64,000 bases of DNA from Torymus aiolomorphi (taxonomy: Eukaryota; Arthropoda; Insecta; Hymenoptera; Torymidae), in contig CM070873.1 of NCBI GenBank assembly GCA_036365515.1, positions 84,837,948 through 84,901,947 on the forward strand. The letters run 5' to 3'. The first letter of the stretch is position 1. Each line of letters begins with the position of its first letter. The translations under genes and the position numbers were made by a program. Shown here piece after piece: positions 11,061 through 23,300 of this stretch. The notes under the pieces were generated by a model that saw nothing but the letters and a program-made list of their open reading frames with translations, was not told the origin of the DNA and made no database searches.

Positions 11061-11862
11061 TTTTTTTTTTTATAATAATTTTACAGTCACAGTACATGCA
11101 CAATAGAATTGTTTTTTACGCTTATTTATTTATTTTTTGTTTTTTTTTTGTAATGGTTCTCATGAAATTAAAAATATGGGACTAATATGGGAACTATATG
11201 GGATACTGGTGGGAATACTATGGCCCGATTCCAGCCCGAATTCGGCTCAGGCGCCGGGGCCGAGTATCTCCCATATATTGCTCTAATATGGCTTGCAATG
11301 GCCCATATATTGCCCATACTTGTCCAACACTGTGGGCAATATATGGCCCACAAATTTTTTTTTGCGCGGGGTTTTTTTGCATTTTACTAAATCATTTCGT
11401 TCACTCCACATATTATTAATGGATCGGCATATCGCAATGTAATGGCCCATCATCCCAGAAGTAAGAGGTGAGACGAATTTAACAATTCCAGAGAGAATAT
11501 AGTTATTATTACAGACTCTCAATTTAGTTGAAATTTTTTTAACCTTTTTTAAATCGTAATATCTCGAGAACGGATTCATGTATCTGAATCGGATGGACGT
11601 CATTCGAAAGAGAATTAAAATACCTACATTTCCTAAAAAAAATTTTATTTCTAGCTATCATGGTTCTTTTGTTATTATTTTTATTATTAATATCTTTACA
11701 TATAACTTTTGTGTTGACATAATATCAGGGGCAGCTAATAAAGGATTTCAAGAATAAGAAAAAATGAGTAATTTTGTAAACATTACTGAAGTTGTAAATC
11801 TTTGAAAAAAATATAGTATGAATAATTTGGAGGAAGCTACGTGCCAATAAATTAGCAGCGGG

Positions 11863-12960
11863 TTTTTCTTTCAAATTACGTATTTTCATCAGTTCTGAAT
11901 AGTCCAGTATTAATAATACCAATGGTGCGCCGTCTTAGAAATTGAAAAAACTCGATTTTTTAGGTTATTTTATTGTGTATCCAAAAAAGAATTTTCTGAA
12001 AAATCATAATAAAATTTAGATTCAAAAGACATAATTACATACACTCGAATTTGGGAGTTCATTTTTAGGTCTAAAAGAAATTCCAAGGTACTCGAACGCT
12101 TATATAGTGACCAATAAAATTGAGACGAAAAAATTTCGCTCTGATTATGGAAACCATTGCTTTGCGCACTGATCCTTGGAAATACACAAAACTTGCATGG
12201 AAAGTCGAGTTTGACACATTCAGTAAAAAAAGAAATTATCATGTAAAAACGTATTTTTTGAGGTTAGGTGAGTACGGGGTTTGAAAGGCGTTAGCTGGGA
12301 AAAATTTAGTTTCTTCAGTGTGCATAGAAGTCTATAAAGGTTGCTTCCTAATAGCCGAGGGAATTTCCGACTATTATAATGGGGGGGGATACCCTTTAAA
12401 CACAAAACAATTTTCCGCTGAACATGCAAAATAGTACCTTGTGCAACTAGGGAGAAAAGTTAGCTTTTTCTAGCCACGATACTGATTAAGCACGAATGAT
12501 ACACGAGTGCTCAATATCATCATCCAAGTCTGAAAAAGTCAATGCTCCCTAGTTTCGCCTACCCGACAGAAAATTGTTTTATGTTTAAAAGATATTAAAA
12601 AAAACATAACAGCGGTCAGAAGATAAAATAACAATAAATTTTGAAATCAATCATACGATTGAATTACAAATTAATGAAATATATAATTTTAAACTATGAT
12701 ATATTTAATAATGTAAATTTTTATTAAATAATACTTTGCACCGATAAGAAGGTATATATTTTTTGCACTAAGAGTTGATTTAATAGAATAACAAATTAAG
12801 TTTCGTGAAGCTAAGTACTGATGAATAATAAAAATAGAAAAACTTTGAATAGAAAATTGTTTTGATACATAATGATTTATGCTGAAGGAATTTTCACTTT
12901 AGTTAAATGATTACTTCTTATTGTAAAGCCTTTGTTTCTTTCAACATAGCAATCACACAG
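11863..12960. other. no gene; mixed repeat debris
   Basis: AT-rich. 12160-12240 resembles the right end of the foldback at 53.2-54.2 kb (GCGCACTGATCCTTGGAAAT and a later TTTGACACATTCAGTAAAAA). A hairpin can form between about 12448 (AACTAGGGAGAAAAGT) and 12545 (GCTCCCTAGTT). No conserved ORF. Confidence 0.45.
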
Positions 12961-12964
12961 GCCT

Positions 12965-13465
12965 GAAAATTTGGGGGTTATGAAAGCTTTTTTAGATTCT
13001 GGAGTGATTTTCGACGTAAATTTTTGCTTAAAATTCGGCCGTAAAATTTACCCATGACGTCATGAATTTGAAATATTTGAGGTTAAATGACGAGAAAATG
13101 GCCTTTCAGTTACATTTAAGGTTATGTGTTGGACATACAAATTGTTTTAGAATTATTCAGCTAGTTGTCCCGTCTACCACCTTTCTCGGGTTTAAGGATA
13201 TATGGGATTAACTCTTGCAGATATTCAAATTCATTCATCTTTTAAAAGCCGAAAGCTCATTTTAAATGAGAAAGGTGATACCAGACAAGGAAACTAGCTG
13301 AATTGAGCTAAATAAATTTTTATTTCATACACATAACCTCAAATAAAGAAGAAAAGGACATAATTGGTTGCTTAATCTAAAATTTCTCAAAATCCGACGT
13401 CACGGTAAATTTTGTGGTTGGATTCGGATTCCATCCAAAAATTACTTCAGGAATACCTACCACTT
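12965..13465. repeat. foldback repeat, ~170-bp inner arms
   Basis: AAGGTTATGTGTT…CAGCTAGTT…ACCACCTTTCTC at about 13120-13195 returns inverted as GAGAAAGGTGATACCAGACA…AACTAGCTG…CACATAACCTC at about 13278-13345. Outer parts (GACGTAAATTTT against AAATTTTGTGGTT) are weaker. No ORF. Confidence 0.7.
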
Positions 13466-13659
13466 TTCAAACAAATGAAAAGTGCGTAAATTTTGATGAA
13501 TAGCTCACGAAAGAATGCCTAAAAATATTGGCCCATTTCACGTATTTAATACTGTGCATCGATTTATGAGTATACATGCTAATAGACACTTCGTCGGGTA
13601 ATCCATACATGTATCTGTAAATAAGTTTTTCTACAGTACAAATAATACAGAAGACTTAC

Positions 13660-13884
13660 GGCACCGCTACCACCAGCAACAGTCTCGTAGTATCCCCAAT
13701 CCTCGGTCCCAAGGGTGATATTGTTCATGCAGCCTTGAGATGCGGCACACGCACCAAACGCGCTCAAAATTACATCGACGACACGTTGCGATGTGAGCAC
13801 GTTGCCCCCAACAACGGCGGCTTGATCCGATGGATCAAGTAGCGAACCCTTTGGTATTATGACCTTTACAGGTACCAGGCAACC
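13660..13884 (-). CDS. OPLAH: OPLAH exon J
   Basis: Reads [60 protein letters not shown] and [15 protein letters not shown]. These include the AVVGGNV.TSQR and ASQGCMNN motifs of the hydantoinase B core. Acceptor CAACAG at 13886-13885, donor GTAAGT at 13659. The frame stays open past the donor to 13579, but that tail is not family-like. The closing ~150 residues are not visible further left, so another long intron is likely. Confidence 0.93.
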
Positions 13885-14685
13885 CTGTTGGATTACAACC
13901 ACATACGTTATTACATTACCTGTTTCGCGTCTATAAAGATAGTATAATTCGATACAAGTGTGCGAAGCAGGCGATTCATTCACAGGTATGTTTTGTCGCC
14001 TGAGCGAAGCGATGTCCCGCATCGCCCATAGTATCGAACTTTATTTATTTTTTCTTTTGTGACGTAGTGAGCGAAACTTAGAGAACCATGATTATGTACG
14101 TGATGAGCGCGAAATTTGTCGCCCGAGTGAAGCGAGGGTGAAAAGGTCAGATGAGGTTATAATCACATTCTCGCTCGTGTATCGGACAGTATTTTTTGAC
14201 ACAACGTGTACAAAGCTTGATTTAGCGCATGCTTTTTTATTCAAATGTGTGAGAAATTGGGCTTTGCGCACGGAGTGTTAACAAGAACTTATTTGTATTT
14301 ACTATAATGGTTATTTTCTCCTGAAAGTTCAGATACATATGGTATAAAATTTCTAGTGTAAGTAATAAATCAATTAATTTTCGAAATAGCTTTATTCATT
14401 TCAAGATTAGTTTATGAAGTTTTTTTAATCATTGTAATTTGGAGGTTCAAGCAAGAAAGTTCTCTTAGTAATGACATAATTATATATGTATAAGTGTCAC
14501 AGCTAAATCTTGATTGAAAAATGATTTCTTTAGATGTAAGACCCTAAACCCACTAACCATAACCCACTAATCATAATCCCTCCTCCCACTCCTGACCATT
14601 ATGAATGTTTAAATAAATTTAGCAGGAGAATATAAAATGATGGTCAAACGTATTAGACCGGGTATAAAAATGATAATTAATTTAC
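13885..14685. other. OPLAH intron I-J with repeat fragments
   Basis: Contains a CGCCCGAGTGAAGCGAGGGT block (about 14120) that recurs inverted near 54160 (CACCCTCGCTTCGCTCGGGC) and a short C-rich doublet (CCCACTAACCATAACCCACT, about 14555). Nothing else is recognised. Confidence 0.5.
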
Positions 14686-14797
14686 CTGATTCAGTGGTAC
14701 ATCGTGTGCAACGATGCTTCTGAGACAGTAAATCAAAGCTGACAAAGTGATCGCACGTGGTGCATTGCAGTTTCCCCAGACTTCATATCCAGTTCCT
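14686..14797 (-). CDS. OPLAH: OPLAH exon I
   Basis: Reads [20 protein letters not shown] then [17 protein letters not shown]. The GTG.EV.GN.NAP motif and the CLR…D.PLNQG continuation into exon J are typical of hydantoinase B. Acceptor AATAG at 14799-14798, donor GTAAAT at 14685. 112 bases; no ATG-initiated frame would have exposed it. Confidence 0.93.
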
Positions 14798-14953
14798 CTA
14801 TTTTCAAGAAACAAACACAATATTGATTAATGCGTTAACGACAAAATATTCTTTGTATTTCAACGAACAAAATAATATCAAATATAATTCTTTTTTAAGA
14901 TCAAATTAACACTTAATTAACATTAATTTCCAAATAAATGTCTTAAAACTTAC

Positions 14954-15198
14954 GTGAAATCACATATGGCTTCTCCTTTTTCCACATCTATTTCTAATTT
15001 CAACTTGATTTCACTTCCATCATCAAGAAAATCTGATGCAGTGACAGTATTAGTTTTATTTTTTTCAATTATTTTTCTACCAACTGATTTTAACATATCG
15101 CGTACAGCCAATTCTGCATTATTCTGAATATACTGCATGTAGGCTTGAACAACATCAAGTCCATAAACATCAATCAATTCATTAACTAAATAAGCACC
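14954..15198 (-). CDS. OPLAH: OPLAH exon H
   Basis: After acceptor CTTTTTAG the exon reads GAYLVNELIDVYGLDVVQAY and MQYIQNNAELAVRDMLKS, ending KLEIDVEKGEAICDF plus AC. The YGLDVVQAYM..IQ.NAE motif is conserved in the family. Donor GTAAGT at 14953. 245 bases, ending in phase 2; the first base of exon I completes a Thr codon. Confidence 0.94.
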
Positions 15199-15547
15199 CT
15201 AAAAAGTTTTAGAAAAATATATTCAGACCACCTTTTCTAACAAAGATCAGTTCAGCAGTCAAGGAAAAAAAGAGAATTATCTATTTGTATTTAATTATAT
15301 TTTAATAGGATGAATAGTAGCTACAATGAAAGTGCACATCTTCCGGCAAACGGCTTTTAACGGGGCTTCGAAAATCGATTTCTAGTATCTAAAAATAAAG
15401 CCCGGTGTTCGTCATTCCATCTGATACGCCTTTTTTCTTAAGAGATATGGACAGTCTAATCTTAAATATATGCATTCTTTCGTTAAAATATGATGTCTCT
15501 ACAATTAAGTTTTATTTTGTAAGTATTTATGATATGAAAACGAGTAA
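15199..15547. other. start of OPLAH intron G-H; dispersed-repeat fragment
   Basis: From about 15345, ACGGCTTTTAACGGGGCTTC and TATCTAAAAATAAAGCCCGG match the repeat family seen near 4035 and 48150. TTTATGATATGAAAACGAGT (about 15523) is shared with 4345 and 48475. Non-coding. Confidence 0.55.
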
Positions 15548-16499
15548 AAGCCGCTGCCAATTCATTGGCATACGGCTTCCTCAAACAAATAAATTGATAT
15601 CTTGTTTTCATTTTTTACGCTAATAATTAAATGTATCATATCAGATTTTACCTATGGACATTCACAAGAAAACTAATATTATATATAAAATATAAATAAA
15701 AATATACATTATGTCAAATCTTTTGATGACCGTCACGATTTGTCGTATAAGGAATTGCCGCATATAAATGGCGAACCGAACAAAAATTATATTGACTGTA
15801 ATATTATTGATTTTTTGTATCTAATTTAAAAATGACCATAGATAGATTGTAAATGTTGTAAAATTCATACCATATTGATTAATTATTATATTAACTTGAA
15901 AGTCTGAAATCACTAAATAACATGTATTTAAAATCATTAATTGGAAATTACGATTAAAAAAATATAAAAGAAAAAATTAACCTTAAATATGTACAAAACT
16001 TAACGTACAATACTTAACCGAATAATGTACAAAAATTGCCTTAAATTTTACTAAGTTCAAAATTCAACAAAATAAACATGTTGATTTTAAAAAATTAAAA
16101 AATTGACATAAAACATAAACTGACCTATGTAACGGGGTAAAATCTGATGGAGTTTGCGTTGCTTTTAAGTCCGGTGAAAATCGTTTATTAAATCGTGAAA
16201 ACTTGCATTTACCCTTCAGACTTTACCGTCATACCCCCCACGCAGCTTTCGTCTACTCCTAGGCAACATCTGCGTTTACTTGAAAGGGGGTAGAAAGACT
16301 AAACAAGTAAAAGAATGTGCGGGGTAAGTACTACCCGGGTAGCTTTCTGCGACTGCCGCGGATTCTTCATGGACTGGGCCAGCTGGGCCTTCCTCGCACA
16401 CTCGGGGACGACTCGCTCTTTGTCCCCTCCTCTCAGCGGTGGCTGAGATTCGAATCATCTGGTTTTACGGTTGTCGTACTGATCACTTTTTAAATCCAT

Positions 16500-17060
16500 G
16501 GCTAAAAGAAACCATCAGACAGAGTCAGATACAAAGAGATGTAGACGGACAATGAAAAACAGAATTAAAAAGTCTGACAAGGAGACAGGGCCAGAGAGAT
16601 AGAAAGGCAGATATATATATATATATATATATACAGATAGTAACATAGAGAAAGTGGCAAAAGTGGTTCAGTATATTTCGATCATTATACAATAAAAAGA
16701 AATTCAAATTTATTGAGGAAATACCATGAGCTGAGGCTGAGACAGAACGTCAGAGTAATAAGAAGATCAAGACAAAGGATCATAGGCGGTGAGATAGAAA
16801 CAGAGACAAGGAAAAAGAGACAGATGGGTAGACAGTGCCAGACTGAGAAACAGTGACAGAGAGATAAAGACACAGACAATGACTGAGAAATAGAGACATA
16901 GACAGTGATAGTAAAATGGATAAAGGAAGATTTAATTAATGAAAGATAGAGGAATTATGACTGAGATAGGTAGTTAGGCAAATACATTTCGATAATAATC
17001 AAAACAGAGAGATAGAGACAGAGATACACAGATAAAACATGAACAGACATAGTGATACCA
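16500..17060 (+). repeat. purine-rich degenerate GACAGAGA tract
   Basis: Repeated AGACAGAGA/AGAGATAGA/ACAGTGACAG words with a short (TA)n run at about 16612-16633. Low complexity with no ORF of note. The GC-richer stretch just before (16300-16450) is unassigned. Confidence 0.7.
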
Positions 17061-17394
17061 AACATGTAGAATGAATACAAATATTTTATATTTGAACTAT
17101 ATACTATACATATAGAAACGATAAATTAATTTGGAGGGAGCTACGTGCCAATGAATTGGTAGCGGGGTTTTCTTTCGCTCTGTCGCATAGTTGCGATAAA
17201 CTGGATTTTCTAGACAAATCGATCTACAGATCTGAATTTTATACCGATTTTGGTGATTTTTTTTAAGAAAGTTTGAAAAATCCTCTATCCATCTCGCGAG
17301 GTCGATTTTAAAATTTCGCCTTTATCTAATCGAGTCATGAACAAATACACCAAAAAGTCAGTTATTAACGATTACGTCACCCTTTCAAGTACAC

Positions 17395-17780
17395 ATACAC
17401 ACGTAACGTATTTTACGTAAGTGTGTGTGTGGGTAGACGTCCACTCACACATGGACACACATACGCACTTACACGCCCCCTCACACATATACACACACTT
17501 ACACACCCACTCGCACACACAAACATACATACTTTCACGCCCACTCATACACACGTGCATCTATCCATCCACACACACATATATTATAACATTTTGAATC
17601 AAAATACATTGTTATTATAAAATTTCTAAATGCATATGTGTGTTTATCGCTAAAAATCACTTTCGAAAATAGATGTTAAAAATGTAAATACACTATTTTT
17701 ATCAAAGTCCATACACATATGTGTGCATGTGTGTGTATAGGGGGTGGGTGGGTGTGGGTGTGTGTATTTTCATTTGTTTT
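17395..17780. repeat. degenerate CA/GT microsatellite region
   Basis: CACA-rich at about 17430-17580 and a GT-rich run (GTGTGCATGTGTGTGTATAG then GGTGGGTGGGTGTGGG) at 17719-17767. Confidence 0.85.
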
Positions 17781-19275
17781 CGGTATCAAACGTAAGATTG
17801 TAATATTTCAAGGTTAGTTAATTTTTGAGGTCGATTTTTTTATTTCTTAAAATCAACATGTTTAGTTTCATGAATTTTGAAGTTAGTATAATTAATGGTA
17901 GGTTTTGTACATTAATTGGAAATATTTAGGACTAATTTTTTTTTTTTAATATTTTTTAAATCATAATTTTCAAGTAATGATTTGAAATACAGATTATTTA
18001 TTAATTTCAGGGGATTTGAAATAATATTATAATCAAATAGTGTGACATGAATATATTTACAATCCATCTAAAATACAGGTAGATTTCGTGATAGATTTCG
18101 ATTAAGTATCCGGTTTGTATGCAGCAATTCCTCATAAGAAGAATTGTGACGGTCATCAAAGGATTTAACATTAATGTATATTTTTATTTGTATTTTATAT
18201 ATTAGTTTTATTGGAAATATTCATAGATAAAATTTGGTATGATACAATTAATTATTGGCATAAAAAATTAAAACAGGGTATCAATACATTAGTTTGAAGA
18301 AGCTGCATGTCAATGTATTGGCAGCGGTCTTTTTCCCTATCACAAAGCTTCCCCTAGGAGCAAGCACAAAATATTTCTGCGTAATACATCTTTAAATGAA
18401 CCTTTTATAATAGGAATTGAAAGATAACTTTCTTCAACCCACTTCTGTACCGTCTTTTCTTAAAATCCGTTTTTCGGAGGGTGTGCACTTTCTTTACTAG
18501 TATGAATTTAGTTTAACACATAATCATGAAACAAATAAAAAAATTGAGACATTATTTATAGCAGAATGAAATTTTTCCTAGAATATCTAAAATGGACGTA
18601 TCTTTTTCATCCAAGACCTTCCAATTATAATAAATTTATTAAATATCTTACTGAAAAAGCCCATATGGGATCCATGTGGAAAATCCATGGAACTTATGTG
18701 GAAAAGTCATGGAACTTACGTGAAAAAGCCATGAAAGTTATTTGAAGAACATATGGGACCCTTGTGGGAAACATGTGGGACGCATCAAGGACTCATGGGA
18801 GATTTTTCTGGGGTATTCCATATGAAACCTCATAGCTCCCACGTGTTTCCCATATAAGCCATAATATTTCGCCTATAGGACCAATATAGTTTCCACGTGA
18901 CGAAGATGAAACACTTTTTAATATTTTTTTTAATTTTAATTATTTAAATCTAAAATTATTTGCATGTATATATTTCATTCAATTTAATTTGTTGCCAGAT
19001 CATGAGATATTAAAAGCAAAGCGGATTCTTAACGTTGTGAACTAGTGTATGGAAGCGACTGACAGGCCGTGATGTAACGGCTAGGCGCAATACTAAGCAA
19101 ACTGATATGAGTGAAAAACTTTACCGTTGCGTACCCTTACACGACAGCCCGCCATCCATTGCGCTCTTTACGCTGCTGTGGTTACAGTTGCATGTTATAC
19201 ACACCCTTGTAGAAAATTAACCATCTTTTCTGGCAGGTTCACTAACTATTGACCCGACATTTAACCATAAGTTAG

Positions 19276-19584
19276 TCAATAATCGACCCTGATTCTGATT
19301 GAGGGGCTGTTTGATGAGTGGTATCTGACAACTGCAGCGCAATCTGTAATTCTCCGTACATAGCTGTTATCTTGTTCCATTGGCAATTCGGATTCGTGCA
19401 GTACGTATTTTGATGCATCTCCCAGGTCCCTATTCAGTTCTGTAATCAGTATGATAGCTGCGTCCATTTCCCTCTCCTTGCCCTGAGAGTTCTTAGCTTT
19501 TGAAGACGTCAAAGAGAAGACTGCTGCAGACATATCCATTTTTACTGGCTTATGTATAATTTTTTCCATGTTGGATTTCGCCAA
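19276..19584 (-). CDS. unrecognised 102-codon ORF
   Basis: Reads MAKSNMEKIIHKPVKMDMSA then AVFSLTSSKAKNSQGKEREM and AAIILITELNRDLGDASKYV, closing in RYHSSNSPSIRIRVDY. Composition is protein-like, unlike the simple-repeat ORFs around it. No family recognised. It could be an exon-sized piece of a transposon protein or of a retrocopy. No splice partner identified. 18906-19275 just downstream shows nothing else. Confidence 0.3.
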   Translation of the reverse strand: MAKSNMEKIIHKPVKMDMSAAVFSLTSSKAKNSQGKEREMDAAIILITELNRDLGDASKYVLHESELPMEQDNSYVRRITDCAAVVRYHSSNSPSIRIRVDY

Positions 19585-19905
19585 CCTACTTCACCAACTT
19601 TTTAGGGCCGTTAATTACCAACAATTTGAGCTAAGAACCAATCGGATCGGTGTCCAACTTTTTTTTACAAGCTTTTTGATCCGAACACACGATTTTTCTC
19701 TCTTTTCCGGCCGCCATTTTGAAATTTTCAAAAAAGACCACACACGCTCATAAAGCAGGTCCAAACATAAAATTTTTAAGCTGAAGATCACTATAATCCA
19801 TCAACAAGAATTTTGGAAGGAGCACTGTTCCGGTTGACAAGAAAGTCCCATATATATATATCTTACTATAATATATAGTTGTAAGCCAAATTAAGACGCC
19901 AACTC

Positions 19906-20000
19906 TCCGCGTCCCTCCGCGTCCCTCCGCGAACCCTCACGTCCCCCCGCATCCCTCTGCAAATGGGGTGCTGTCCCTCCGCGTCCCTCCGCATTGTCTC
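19906..20000 (+). repeat. C-rich minisatellite (CCGCGTCCCT)n
   Basis: CTCCGCGTCCCTCCGCGTCC and variants run with an ~10-bp period. A further C-rich part follows at 20040-20110 (CCCCTCGTGATCCCCCAAA). The remainder to 20394 holds two small hairpins (CCCGTTTTTTGCGGG near 20171; CTCTCTT…AAGAGAG near 20212-20242) and no gene. Confidence 0.75.
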
Positions 20001-20394
20001 TCTTCATTTTTTACACTTTATTTTGAGCATGGAAGAGCTCCCTCTTATCTCCCCTTCGACCCCTCACGCCTCCACCTCGACCCCCTCGTGATCCCCCAAA
20101 CAGACCTCCCCCAAGGTTAAAGGACTCTTGTCGTAGATTATGGGTCAATGTTCTCCGAAACTTCATTAATGCCCGTTTTTTGCGGGTAAAGCGCCGGCAC
20201 CACTGTGGCCTCTCTTGATCGGTTTATAAGCTAAGAGAGTGAGGTTCGTCCCACGCTTACTGATACAAAAAGTAAGGATTAACCCCCTTGGCTTCAAGGA
20301 GGGTCTGGATAGAGACACCTCGATCTGTTACATGAATTCAAACATACGATGAAGTAACGCTCAAAACAAGCTTACAACTCAGAAAATCAACTTC

Positions 20395-23300
20395 AGTTAT
20401 AAATTCGAAAAAAAGCTTAGATTTTGTTTAAAATTGGTATACAGGAGTTTTCGAGGTCGCTGATCAAGATTTTGCTATTGGACTTCCGAAATTCATAATG
20501 GTGGATCCAATATGGCGGTTAAAAGTTTGAAAAAAGCTTATGTTTTTCTCAAAATTGGAATACAGAAGTTTCGAAGTGGCTGATCACGATTTTGCTATCA
20601 AACTTTCAAAATTAAAAATGGCGAATCCAATATGGCTGTCAAAAGTTCGAAGGAGGCTGAAATTTTGCTTAAAATTTGTACACAGGGGTTCTCCTGGTCG
20701 CTGATCACGACTTTGCTATCAGACATTCGAAATTCAAAATAGCGCTAAAAAACTTGAAAAAAGCTTAGATTTTGTATAGAATTGGTATATCGAGATTTGC
20801 GAGGTAGCTGATCAAGTTTTTCTATTAGACGTTCGAAATTGAAAATGGCGGATCCAATATGGCGGTTAAAAATTAGTAGAAAGCTTAGATTTTGTTGAAA
20901 ATTGATATACAGGTGTTTTCGAGGTCTCTGATAAAGATTTTGCTATTAAACATTTCAAATTCAAAATGGCGGATCCAACATGGCTGTCAAAAGATCGAAG
21001 GAAACTTAGATTTTTCTTATAATTTGTATATGGGAGTACTCGTGGTCGCTGATCAGGATTTTGCTATGAGACTTTCATGAGTCAAAATGGTGGATACAAC
21101 ATGGTGGTTATAAATTCGAAAAAAGCATAAGTATTTCTCAAAATTGAAATACAGAGATTTCTGAAGTCGCCAATGACGACTTTGCAGTTTCGAAATTGAA
21201 AATGGCGGATTCAATATGGCGACTAAAAGATCAGAAAAATCTCGGATTTTGCTCAAAATTTGAATTCATGGATTTTCGAGGTCGCTGATCACGATCTTGC
21301 TATCAGACTTTCGAAATTAAAAATGGCGGTAAAAAGTTCGAAAAAGGCTTAGATTTTGTTGAAAATTGGTATACATAGGTTTTCAAGGTCGCTGATCACG
21401 ATCTTGCTATCAGACTTCCCAAATTCAGAATGGCGGTAAAAGATTTGAAAAAAGCCTAGATTTTGTTTAAAATTGGCATACAGCGTTTTGAAGGACGCTA
21501 ATCAGAATTTTGCTATTGAACTTTCGAAATTCAAAATGGCGGATCCAATATGGCTGTCAAAACTTCGAAGGAACTATAGATTTGACTTCAAATTTGTATA
21601 CAGGGGTTCTCGAGGTCACTGATCACGATTTTGCTATCAGACTTACAAAATTCCAAATGGCGAATCCAATATGGTGATTAAAAAATCAAAAATAGCTTAG
21701 TTTTTCTCAAAATTGGAATACAGAGGCTTCGAAGCCGCTGATCCCGATTTTGCTATCAAACTTTCGAAATTTTAAATGGTGAATCCAATATGGCGATTGA
21801 AATTTGGAAAAGTGCTTAGAGTTGACTGAAAATTGGTATCCAGGGGTTTTTGAGAACGCCAATCAAAATTTTTCTATTGGACTTTCGAAATTCAAAATGG
21901 CGGATCCAATATGGCTGTCAAAAGTTCGAAGGAAGCTTAAATTTAGCTTAAAGTTTATATAAAGGGGTTTTTGAAGTCGGTGATCACGATTTTGCTATCA
22001 GACTTTCAAAATTCTAAATGGCCTAGCCAATCTGGTGGCTAAAAATTCGAAAAAATCTTAGGTGCTCCTGAAAATTGGAATACAAAGGTTTCGAAATCGC
22101 TGATCACGATTTTTCTATCAGACTTTCGAATTTCAAAATGGTTGATCCAATATGGCGGTTGAAAGTTCAAAAAAGCTCAGATTTTGCTCAAAATTGTAAT
22201 ACACGGGTTTTCGAGATCGCTGTTCACGTTCTTACTATCATACTTTCGAAATTCAAATTTGCGGTAACAAGTTCGAAGGAAGCTTAAATTTTGCTTCAAA
22301 TCTGTATAGAGTGGGTTTCACGTCACTGATCACGATCTTACTATCGGACTTCCAAATTCAAAATGGCGGATCGAATTCGACGGTTAAGACTTCGGAATAA
22401 GTTTAGATTTTGCTGAAAATTAGTATACAGGGATTTTCAAGGTCGCTGATCAAGATTTTGCTATTGGACTTTCAAAATTCACAACGACGGATCCAATATA
22501 GTGGTTAAAAATTCAAAGAAAGCTTAGATTTTTCTCAAAATTTGTATACGCGTGTTTTCGTGGTCGCTGATCACGATTTTGTTATCAGACTTTGAAAATT
22601 CAAAATGATGGATCAAACATAGTGGTTAAAAATTCGAAAATAGCCTAGGTATTTCTCAAAATTGGAATACAGTGATTTCGGAAGTCGCTGATCTCAACTT
22701 TGCTGTCGGAGTTTCGCAATTGAAAACGGCGAATCTAATATGGCGATTTAATGTTCAGAAGCTTAGATTTTGCTCAAAATTGGAATTGATGGGATTTCGA
22801 TGTCGCTGATCACGATCTTGCTATCAGACTATCGAAATTCAAAATGGCGGTAAAAAGTTCGAAAAAATCTTAGATTTTGTTGAAAATTAGTATACATGGG
22901 TTTTCGATGTCGCTGATCACGATCTTGCAATCAGAATTTCGAAGTTCAATATGGCGGTAAAAAAATCAAAATAAGCTTAGATTTTGCTGAAAATTGGTAT
23001 ATAGAAGTTTCCGAGGTGGCTGATCGAGTTTTTCTATTAGACTTTCAAAATACAAAATGGCGGATCCAATATGGAGATTGAAAGTTGGAAAAGTGCTTAG
23101 AGTTGGCGAAGAATTGGTGTGCAGGGATTTTTGAGAACGCTAATCAAAATTTTGCCATTGGACTTTCGAAATTTGAAATTACGGATCTAATATGGCTGTA
23201 AAAAGTTCGAAGCAAGCCTAGATTTTGCTTAAAGTTTGTATACACTGGTTTTCAAGGTCGCTGATCACGATTTTGCTATCAGGCTTCCGAAATTCAAAAT

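Larger units (their letters stand above)
10485..11370. mobile_element. foldback element with a tRNA-like cassette in each arm
   Basis: Ends CCCGCGCAAAAAAAAATT and AATTTTTTTTTGCGCGGG are inverted. The arms of about 430 bases stay paired almost to the centre (about 10925). Each arm carries TTGTGGGCCATA…CCCACAGTGTTGGACAAGTA, a CCCATAT-rich part and a tRNA-like Pol III promoter. It is inserted in the 9341-11862 element, so it is younger than that copy. Confidence 0.85.
15548..18332. mobile_element. 2.8-kb element with ~225-bp inverted terminal regions
   Basis: The left end reads GCCGCTGCCAATTCATTGGC then a TTCCTC block. The right end is its inverse (GAAGAAGCTGCATGTCAATG then TATTGGCAGCGG). The inverted homology continues for about 225 bases on each side (AATCTTTTGATGACCGTCAC near 15718 against GTGACGGTCATCAAAGGATT near 18149). 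The interior is AT-rich with purine tracts and CA repeats and no coding frame. End motif shared with the 9341, 25499 and 48601 elements. Confidence 0.7.

Noticed and set aside
13579..13659. Extension of OPLAH exon J to the end of the open frame
   Set aside because: A good donor (GTAAGT) at 13659 precedes it and the added residues do not resemble the family.
14545..14590. Second telomere-like tract (CCCTAAACCCACTAACC)
   Set aside because: Only about two short units; too small to separate from chance C-rich sequence.
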